Shown one piece after another: positions 1 to 5,912 of a stretch of 22,347 nucleotides of DNA. Source of the stretch: JAVBQU01 sp031548675 (GTDB lineage Bacteria; Bacteroidota; Bacteroidia; Bacteroidales; P3). Each line of letters begins with the position of its first letter. Positions within the stretch are counted from its first letter, which is position 1. The notes under the pieces are model-generated. The model had not been told where the DNA came from and did not search any database. It saw nothing but the letters and a program-made list of their open reading frames with translations. The translations under genes were made by a program, and so were the position numbers. The stretch spans positions 1-22,347 of the forward strand of contig JAVBQU010000193.1 of the NCBI GenBank assembly GCA_031548675.1, in the 5' to 3' direction.

Positions 1-210
1 CCTAACTTTAATTTTCTTTATTGGAAGATAAGAATTGATGCGTCACATTTTTCTAAGAATGCAAAAATAAGCAGGTTGCAAAATAAAAGGTACATATTAA
101 TTGCAGTAGATCCATTCTCATATAAAGATATTAATTATAACCTTCATTAAAAGTTAATATGCCTAGTATCTTATCTAGATAAAATTGAATCGAAAAGAGA
201 TTTATTGGAT
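1..210. other. Left-edge intergenic stretch, no gene seen
   Basis: AT-rich sequence between the window edge and the 3' end of dinB. I see no convincing coding region or RNA gene. A 16-base palindrome (TGGATTTATAAATCCA, 206-221) straddles the dinB stop codon, but it has no clear T-tract and is weak as a terminator. Confidence 0.5.
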
Positions 211-1269
211 TTATAAATCCATCCGGATCTGCATATTTGCACTATCTGCAAAATTGCTTAAGGTAAGTCCCATAAGCCTGATTCTTTTTCCTTCCAAATC
301 AGCTTTGTGCAAAAGGAGCTTGGCAGCCTCGTGAAGTACCTGAAATGATGATACAGGTTCGGCAAAGGTATGACTTATCGTGGTTTGTTTAAAGTCGTGG
401 TATTTGAGCTTGAGTGTTACAGTTTTACCCTTTACCCCAAGTCTGTCTATATCCTGTTGTAATAGCTGCGTAATCCTGTATAATTCTGTAATAGCACCAA
501 AAGTGTTTGTAATATCATTTTCTAGGGTGCGTTCTACTCCGATAGATTTTCGGACACGGTTGCTTTGTACAGGTCTTTCATCTATACCGCGGGCTACATC
601 GTAAAAATAAGCCCCTGCTTTACCAAAAGTTTTTATTAAGAAAGTCCTGTCATATTGCTTTAAATCCAAGCCTGTATATATGCCCATACTTCTCATTTTT
701 TCAGCAGTTACCTTACCAATCCCGAAAAACTTTTCAATAGGTAGTTGCTCTACAAATCTTTCAGCTTGCGAAGGTTTAATAACAAAAAGCCCGTCAGGCT
801 TGCGGTAGTCAGAAGCTATCTTGGCTAAAAATTTATTACACGAAACGCCTGCAGAAGCTGTAAGCCGGGTTTGCGTTTTAATCTTTTTCTTAATTTCTTG
901 GGCAATATCAGATGCGGAAACCATGCCTTTTTTATTTTCGGTAACATCCAAATAGGCTTCATCTAACGACAAGGGCTCTACCAAATCAGTATATTCATAG
1001 AAAATTTCCCTTATTTGTCTCGATACTTCCTTATAAACATCGAAGCGGGGAGAGACGAAAATTAAATAGGGACATTTTCTCATGGCTACCAAACTGGGCA
1101 TAGCAGAATGTATGCCGTACTTTCGGGCTTCATAGCTCGCAGCAGCAACCACTCCGCGTTCTTTTCCCCTGCCTACGGCAACAGGCTTGCCTTTCAGGTC
1201 AGGATTATCGCGTTGTTCTATAGAAGCATAGAACGCATCCATGTCGATATGTATAATTTTACGGAGCAA
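211..1269 (-). CDS. dinB: DNA polymerase IV (Y-family translesion polymerase)
   Basis: Error-prone Y-family polymerase that extends past DNA lesions. The protein opens with the family N-terminal motif KIIHIDMDAFYAS, carrying the first catalytic Asp residues. It has the second catalytic motif SLDEAYLDV, the helix-hairpin-helix stretch IGKVTAEKM, and a C-terminal little-finger domain ending near MGLTLSNF. The open frame runs upstream to 1371, but those extra 34 codons contain a Bacteroidota -7 box (TACTTTTG, 1293-1300 on the minus strand) and resemble no DinB. I therefore chose the TTG at 1267-1269, which gives MLRKIIHIDMDAF and 352 residues, the usual family length. The first ATG further in would cut into the catalytic motif. 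It is divergent from the cobalamin operon. Function is near certain; the start is an inference. Confidence 0.93.
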   Translation of the reverse strand: MLRKIIHIDMDAFYASIEQRDNPDLKGKPVAVGRGKERGVVAAASYEARKYGIHSAMPSLVAMRKCPYLIFVSPRFDVYKEVSRQIREIFYEYTDLVEPLSLDEAYLDVTENKKGMVSASDIAQEIKKKIKTQTRLTASAGVSCNKFLAKIASDYRKPDGLFVIKPSQAERFVEQLPIEKFFGIGKVTAEKMRSMGIYTGLDLKQYDRTFLIKTFGKAGAYFYDVARGIDERPVQSNRVRKSIGVERTLENDITNTFGAITELYRITQLLQQDIDRLGVKGKTVTLKLKYHDFKQTTISHTFAEPVSSFQVLHEAAKLLLHKADLEGKRIRLMGLTLSNFADSANMQIRMDL

Positions 1270-1292
1270 AATATGGGCTGTGATTTGGTCTG

Positions 1293-1300
1293 CAAAAGTA
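1293..1300 (-). promoter_or_regulatory. Candidate dinB promoter (-7 box)
   Basis: TACTTTTG on the minus strand matches the Bacteroidota -7 consensus TAnnTTTG and lies 24 bases before the proposed TTG start of dinB. The -33 region has no good TTTG match, so it is only moderately supported. Confidence 0.45.
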
Positions 1301-1381
1301 GGAATATTTACTATACGTTCTAATATAACATATGAAAAGATAGATATTTTAAAAACATTTTTCTCTTTCAAAAAATCTTTC

Positions 1382-1389
1382 TACCTTTG
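1382..1389 (+). promoter_or_regulatory. Candidate promoter of the cobalamin-uptake operon (-7 box)
   Basis: TACCTTTG matches the Bacteroidota -7 consensus and sits directly before the riboswitch, so transcription would begin about where the first riboswitch stem starts. The -33 box is weak. It is back to back with the dinB promoter, about 90 bases away. Confidence 0.5.
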
Positions 1390-1390
1390 C

Positions 1391-1578
1391 TTTGCATTTG
1401 GTTCAATTTGTATATTCGTGCAAATTGATGAAAAGGGAATCAGGTGAAAGTCCTGAACAGTCCCGCTGCTGTAAGCTCTTATAAGTTTTGAACAATTCTT
1501 TAGCCACTGATTTTTATAAATTGAAAATTGGGAAGGCGTTCAAAATACGGAGTAAGTCAGAAGACCTGCCGATGCAAA
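1391..1578 (+). ncRNA. Cobalamin riboswitch
   Basis: The conserved B12-riboswitch core is present in order. There is GGGAATCAGGTGAAAGTCC (1435-1453, P3/P4 region), then CAGTCCCGCTGCTGT (1458-1472), GCCACTG (1503-1509), GGGAAGGCG (1530-1538) and GTAAGTCAGAAGACCTGCC (1552-1570). The closing stem P1 can form between TTTGCAT (1391-1397) and ATGCAAA (1572-1578), and P2 between CAATTTG (1404-1410) and CAAATTG (1421-1427). There is no obvious intrinsic terminator between the aptamer and the gene. A 6-bp hairpin ends three bases before the ATG at 1735, so control of translation is more likely than control of termination. It should shut down the btuB-type gene when cobalamin is abundant. Confidence 0.93.
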
Positions 1579-1628
1579 AGGCTTTTTTCTTTTTTCTCTC
1601 TTATGGAGAGGGTATAGGAAAGGTCAAG

Positions 1629-1659
1629 TTTAAGCTTTCGAGGAATAGAGCTTGAAACC
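1629..1659 (+). promoter_or_regulatory. Stem-loop in the riboswitch-to-gene leader
   Basis: GTTT-AAGCT pairs with AGCTT-G-AAAC around a 12-base loop, giving nine base pairs with a one-base bulge. It follows the aptamer by about 50 bases and has no T-tract after it, so it does not look like a terminator. It may be part of the riboswitch expression platform; that is inference. Confidence 0.4.
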
Positions 1660-1709
1660 GGATGGCAATCTATCATATTATTTCCATTTCGATTTTATCT
1701 GTTAACGAA

Positions 1710-1731
1710 AGCCGTAATTTTCACAACGGCT
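1710..1731 (+). promoter_or_regulatory. Hairpin directly before the btuB ATG
   Basis: AGCCGT (1710-1715) pairs with ACGGCT (1726-1731), ending three bases before the ATG at 1735. It could block ribosome loading and act as the switching hairpin of the cobalamin riboswitch. Its position also supports 1735 as the ancestral start codon. Confidence 0.4.
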
Positions 1732-1734
1732 AAT

Positions 1735-3897
1735 ATGTTATTTACTTCATTTTTATACAAAAAAAATGATACTATTTTCAAAGTTGAAATAGTACGTCAT
1801 TGCGAACACACCTCTGTCGTCATTGCGAGCGTGAGCGAAGCAAGCTCATTAGTTCAACAGATTGCTTCGTCGTTCCTCCTTGCAATGGCGGCGCGTATTT
1901 GTGTAACACACTGTCTTGTATTTTTATTTGTTTTTATAAATCTAAATTTTGTTTCTGCTCAAACCAAGCAGGATAGTATCCGCCATTTAAAAAATATAGA
2001 AATAAACGCACGCCGTACACCCGAACTGCAACAATTATCCACACCCACACAAACGCTTAACAGCATGAGTTTGGAAAAACTCAACGGGATACAATTATCC
2101 GATGCCGTAAAGCATTTTTCGGGAGTTACTGTTAAGGATTATGGTGGAATCGGCGGATTGAAAACGGTTTCTATCCGCTCATTGGGAACACAGCAAACCG
2201 GCGTGAGCTATGATGGAATTGTAATTGCCAATGCACAAAACGGACAGATAGATTTAGGTAAATTTTCGCTCGACCAAATTGACGAGATTAGTCTGTCGAA
2301 TGCTCAAGCTGATAATATATTTCAAACCGCCCGCTCTTTTGCTTCGGCAGGAATTTTGAATATAACCACCAGTATGCCTCGTTTTGCAGAAAATAAAAAA
2401 ACGCAGGGAACGGTTTCGTTCAAAGGTGGTTCTTTCGGATTTATTAATCCTGCTTTTACATTGCAGCAAAAAATTAGTAATAAAGTAGCTGTTACCTTAT
2501 CTGCCGATTACCAGCAGGCAGATGGGGAATATCCTTTTACACTCGACTATGGAGGCAATACTTCTGAACAATACCGTAATAATTCGGACATGCAGACTTT
2601 CCGTGCCGAAAGCGGATTATATGCCCAACTCGACAGTTTGAGCAAGCTGTGGGTAAAAATGTATTACTACCAAAGTGAACGGGGATTGCCCGGAGCTACG
2701 GTTTTTTATAACCTGCATAGTTCGCAGCGTTTATGGGATAGAGATTTTTTTATACAGTCGTGCTACGAAACCTGTTTATTGCCTGCATTGAGGTTAAAAT
2801 TAAATGCCAAATACGATTATACCTATACCCGTTATCTCGACCCTGATTATTTAAATATATCAGGAAAACAGGAAAACATCTATAAACAAGATGAATACTA
2901 TTTGTCGGCAGCAGGTTCTTATTTTATAGCCAAACATTGGGAAGCTTCTTTAGCCTCAGACATGATATCGAACACATTGGATGCAAATATATATGCGTTT
3001 GCTTATCCGGTACGCTGGTCTAGTTTATCTGCGGCAGCAATCAAATATACTTCAAAACATTTCGATGCACAGGGAAGTCTGCTTTATACTTTTATTACCG
3101 ATAAAGTGGAAACGGGAGAGACCCCTGAAAATCGCAATAAACTTTCGCCTGCCTTGATTATGGCTTTAAAACCTTTTAATAAGATAGATTTTCAGTTCAG
3201 AGCGTTTTACAAAAATGTGTTCCGTATGCCCTCTTTCAACGATTTATATTATACAGGCATCGGAAATACCAATTTACGACCTGAAAATGCGCAACAATTC
3301 AATGTGGGTGTAGCTTTTACACAAACAAGCAAAACGGCAAAGCAGCATTATATATCGGTATCTGTAGATGCCTACCATAACCGTGTAACAGATAAAATTA
3401 TTGCCATTCCTACCAAAAATCTTTTTACATGGAGCATGATGAATTTGGGAAAGGTGTATATCAATGGTATAGATGTAGCTTTGAAAGCCGGTTGGGATTT
3501 TGGGCATAAATGGTATCTTTCGTGCGAAGCGGCTTATACCTACCAGCAGGCTTTGGATAAAACCGACCCTGATGCGAAAACTTACGATAATCAAATAGCT
3601 TATACGCCATTTAATTCGGGCTCGGGCAATATAAGTCTGGAGATGCCTTGGCTCAAACTATCGTACAATGTATTGATGTGTGGACAACGCTATGCTTTGA
3701 ACCATAATACCCGTGCCAATTTGTTGGAAGGCTATACCGAACATAGCTTGCTGGCAAGCCGCTGTTTTAAGATTAAATCGAATAAACTGAAAGTCAATTT
3801 TGAAATCATTAATTTATTAAATACACAATATGAGGTAGTCCGAAATTTTCCTATGCCCGGAAGGTCGTTCCGAGCAGGAGCTTCTTGGACTTTTTAG
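1735..3897 (+). CDS. btuB: TonB-dependent outer-membrane cobalamin transporter, BtuB-like
   Basis: Outer-membrane beta-barrel receptor for energy-dependent uptake, most likely of cobalamin because it lies directly behind a cobalamin riboswitch and before a BtuG-like gene. The signal-peptide core and Ala-Gln cleavage point (VSA/QT) are at residues 59-76. A plug domain spans about 97-212 (IQLSDAVKHFSGV, VSIRSLGTQQTGVSYDG, ILNITT), followed by a long barrel ending in an aromatic residue (GASWTF). There is no N-terminal carboxypeptidase-like domain. The start is a problem: from 1735 the signal peptide is preceded by about 55 residues, most encoded by a palindromic repeat (1795-1890). An in-frame ATG at 1885, inside the right arm of that repeat, would give a normal signal peptide beginning MAARICVTH. 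The gene appears intact downstream. Confidence 0.9.
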   Translation: MLFTSFLYKKNDTIFKVEIVRHCEHTSVVIASVSEASSLVQQIASSFLLAMAARICVTHCLVFLFVFINLNFVSAQTKQDSIRHLKNIEINARRTPELQQLSTPTQTLNSMSLEKLNGIQLSDAVKHFSGVTVKDYGGIGGLKTVSIRSLGTQQTGVSYDGIVIANAQNGQIDLGKFSLDQIDEISLSNAQADNIFQTARSFASAGILNITTSMPRFAENKKTQGTVSFKGGSFGFINPAFTLQQKISNKVAVTLSADYQQADGEYPFTLDYGGNTSEQYRNNSDMQTFRAESGLYAQLDSLSKLWVKMYYYQSERGLPGATVFYNLHSSQRLWDRDFFIQSCYETCLLPALRLKLNAKYDYTYTRYLDPDYLNISGKQENIYKQDEYYLSAAGSYFIAKHWEASLASDMISNTLDANIYAFAYPVRWSSLSAAAIKYTSKHFDAQGSLLYTFITDKVETGETPENRNKLSPALIMALKPFNKIDFQFRAFYKNVFRMPSFNDLYYTGIGNTNLRPENAQQFNVGVAFTQTSKTAKQHYISVSVDAYHNRVTDKIIAIPTKNLFTWSMMNLGKVYINGIDVALKAGWDFGHKWYLSCEAAYTYQQALDKTDPDAKTYDNQIAYTPFNSGSGNISLEMPWLKLSYNVLMCGQRYALNHNTRANLLEGYTEHSLLASRCFKIKSNKLKVNFEIINLLNTQYEVVRNFPMPGRSFRAGASWTF
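1771..1793. repeat. Short palindrome next to the dispersed repeat
   Basis: ACTATTTTCAA (1771-1781) is complementary to TTGAAATAGT (1784-1793) with one bulged base. It sits just before the CGTCATTGC repeat within the btuB reading frame. Confidence 0.45.
1795..1890. repeat. CGTCATTGC-type palindromic dispersed repeat within the btuB 5' region
   Basis: Two CGTCATTGCG starts (1795 and 1818) are followed by an inverted repeat. The left arm (1818-1843) reads CGTCATTGCGAGC...GAAGCAA and the right arm (1862-1890) reads TTGCTTCGTCG...GCAATGGCG, separated by 18 bases. The arms are imperfectly complementary, as in REP-like elements common in several bacterial phyla. Related degenerate pieces occur at 12289-12336, 12421-12459 and 14765-14828. 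The repeat is read through in the btuB frame without a stop. Confidence 0.75.
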
Positions 3898-3912
3898 ACC
3901 TCTATCCCCCAA

Positions 3913-3937
3913 CCCCTTTCCCCACAAGGGAAAGGGG
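3913..3937. terminator. GC-rich hairpin just after the btuB stop
   Basis: CCCCTTTCCC (3913-3922) and GGGAAAGGGG (3928-3937) form a perfect 10-bp stem with a 5-base loop, starting 15 bases after the stop codon. No T-tract follows, so it may stabilise or partly attenuate the message rather than end it. It resembles the repeat after the prolyl oligopeptidase gene (12484-12500). Confidence 0.45.
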
Positions 3938-4010
3938 AGCAGGACAGTAGAAAACGAATAGTAACAAACAGGCATTTCATAGAAATGCATCCTTTAAAAC
4001 AAAATATAAA

Positions 4011-4631
4011 ATGATTAAACGCAAAATATTATTATCCTTTTTGATTCTCAGTACATTTATTGCTTTTGGTCAATCAAAACAAACAGGAAATCTTTGTTTG
4101 AATTTTTATGATGAAGAGGGATTGATTCACGATAGTATAAAAATAGAAGCTGAGCTTACGAGTTCATTCGGCGATTACATTAAAATAAATGGTAGGTGTT
4201 TTGAAAATCTAGATTTGAATCCGTCTTATTCTTTAAGTGTACAGAAAAATGGATATTATCAATTTCAAAAAATGCTATATATAAAGCAACCCCAAACTGT
4301 AGATTCTATCTTTTTACATAAAGTACAAACAATTTATACATTTGAAATACAATCTGATACTAATTATTTAAACCCAAAGCATCTAAAATCTTTATCCGAT
4401 TTTTTTGAGAAATATGGTTCTAAAATTAAAAAATTAGAATTAGGTATTAATACAAGTGAATTTAAAAATAAGGATTTTGAAACGTCGATTGATGATATTT
4501 ATCATTTATACATGAAAAAAACTCTTCATAATAGAACTTCGTGTATCGATTTTCAGGTCATATTTGAACATGATAATACAAATCCCATTATATATCACAT
4601 AAGAGGAATTAGCACCTGTGAAGAAAAATAA
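4011..4631 (+). CDS. Unknown secreted protein inside the B12 block
   Basis: A 206-residue protein I do not recognise. It begins with a clear signal peptide (MIKRKILLSFLILSTFIAFGQ), likely cleaved before or at the Gln near residue 20, and has no lipobox Cys. The region at about 25-95 (GNLCLNFYDEEGLIHDSI to YSLSVQKNGYYQFQKML) has the feel of a beta-sandwich carboxypeptidase-regulatory-like domain. The C-terminal half is Lys/Asn rich and uncharacterised, with Cys residues near 178 and 203. The gene is visibly more AT-rich than btuB and the propeller gene on either side, which suggests a later insertion into the operon. A role in B12 uptake is suggested only by position. Confidence 0.75.
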   Translation: MIKRKILLSFLILSTFIAFGQSKQTGNLCLNFYDEEGLIHDSIKIEAELTSSFGDYIKINGRCFENLDLNPSYSLSVQKNGYYQFQKMLYIKQPQTVDSIFLHKVQTIYTFEIQSDTNYLNPKHLKSLSDFFEKYGSKIKKLELGINTSEFKNKDFETSIDDIYHLYMKKTLHNRTSCIDFQVIFEHDNTNPIIYHIRGISTCEEK

Positions 4632-4673
4632 AAACCTATTTACATCTCACTTTTCACAACTTACATATAGCTC

Positions 4674-5771
4674 ATGAAATTATACAAAATATATTTAGCC
4701 TTCATACCCATTCTCTTAGGAATGGCGGCATGTACTCCTGAACCTAAAGATGATGTTCTGGAGATACCCAATATGCCTCAAAATGATTCCACCGCTATTG
4801 TTTGGGTGCTTAATGAGGGTTTATTTAATATGAACAATGCCACGCTTACGTATTTCAATTTTACGGATAAACATCCGGTGCAAGATTATTTTAAGCAGCA
4901 GAATGCACGGGGCTTGGGCGATACCGGAAACGATTTACAATTATACGGTTCAAAAATGTATTGCATCGTTAATGTATCGAGCCAAGTAGAAGTAATAGAC
5001 CCACAAACAGGAAAATCGATTAAGCAGATTCCACTTTTTGGCGATGGAGGTGTTCCTCGTCAGCCGCGATACATAGCATTCGATAAAAACAAGGCGTATG
5101 TATGCTCATTTGATGGAACCGTTGCCCGTATCGATACCGCTTCATTGCAAGTGGAGGCAGTTGTAAAAGTAGGGCAAAATCCCGATGGAATATGTGTTGC
5201 AAACAATAAACTATATGTAAGCAATTCCGGAGGTTTAAATTTCCCGGATTATGATAATACCGTTTCGGTAATTGATATTGTTTCTTTTACCGAAATACAA
5301 AAAATACAGGTAAAGCCCAATCCTTATAGAATTCAGGCAGATGCTTATGGCGATGTGTATGTGGTATCAAGAGGAAATCCCGACGAAGGACAGTATTGCT
5401 TACAGAGAATTAACAGCCAAACGGATAAATTGGAACAAACATTTACCAATTTGAATACTTTGAATTTTACCATTGCGGGCGATTATGCCTATATGTATAG
5501 TTATAATTTTTTTACCGATGTGATGTGGATTAAGGTGTTGAATGTAAAAACAGAGCAAATAGAAAGGGAGAATTTCATTACCGACGGAACCCAGCTTCAT
5601 ACACCTTATGGAATCAATGTGGATCCGAATACAGGCGATGTATATATTACCGATGCCGGAGATTTTACGGTAACGGGAGATGTGTATTGTTTTTCCAAAG
5701 AAGGAAAATTGAAGTTTAAGTTTGGAGCAGGGCTGAATCCGAATAGCATGGTGTTTGTAAAGAAACGATAA
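4674..5771 (+). CDS. btuG: BtuG-like surface beta-propeller lipoprotein (DUF5074/YncE-like)
   Basis: A 365-residue lipoprotein. The signal peptide ends in the lipobox GMAAC with Cys20, followed by TPEPKDD, a short acidic stretch of the kind that directs Bacteroidota lipoproteins to the surface. The rest is a YncE-like beta-propeller with repeated blades such as KMYCIVNVSSQVEVIDPQTG, KAYVCSFDGTVARIDTAS and KLYVSNSGGLN...TVSVIDI. In Bacteroides thetaiotaomicron, BtuG is a seven-bladed propeller lipoprotein that binds cobalamin very tightly and sits over BtuB; it is encoded next to btuB. Position here (after btuB, under the same riboswitch) and architecture fit that assignment. The symbol rests on context and fold rather than on a residue-level comparison. 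Confidence 0.85.
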   Translation: MKLYKIYLAFIPILLGMAACTPEPKDDVLEIPNMPQNDSTAIVWVLNEGLFNMNNATLTYFNFTDKHPVQDYFKQQNARGLGDTGNDLQLYGSKMYCIVNVSSQVEVIDPQTGKSIKQIPLFGDGGVPRQPRYIAFDKNKAYVCSFDGTVARIDTASLQVEAVVKVGQNPDGICVANNKLYVSNSGGLNFPDYDNTVSVIDIVSFTEIQKIQVKPNPYRIQADAYGDVYVVSRGNPDEGQYCLQRINSQTDKLEQTFTNLNTLNFTIAGDYAYMYSYNFFTDVMWIKVLNVKTEQIERENFITDGTQLHTPYGINVDPNTGDVYITDAGDFTVTGDVYCFSKEGKLKFKFGAGLNPNSMVFVKKR

Positions 5772-5809
5772 ACTATGATGTATGAACTATGAATTTTTCA
5801 ATCTTCGAA

Positions 5810-5833
5810 CCTGAAATCAACAGTTCAACAACT
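5810..5833 (+). repeat. Shared G-poor leader motif, copy 1
   Basis: CTGAAATCAACAGTTCAACA and the following bases reappear almost unchanged at 18168-18191 before purC. Both copies lie in untranslated, G-poor, CAAC-rich DNA just before a start codon. Confidence 0.5.
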
Positions 5834-5912
5834 CAACATTTTCAAACGACTCAACAAAAAAAGAAAACCGGTTTACAACTAATATATTTTTAAATCAAAA
5901 CATTTATTTACC

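Noticed and set aside
62..69. TATTTTTG promoter-like box on the minus strand at the left edge
   Set aside because: There is no matching upstream box at the right spacing, and such boxes arise easily by chance in AT-rich DNA.
1270..1371. Upstream in-frame extension of dinB to an ATG at 1371
   Set aside because: It contains the likely dinB -7 box and encodes residues not found in the family; the TTG at 1269 gives the usual N-terminus.
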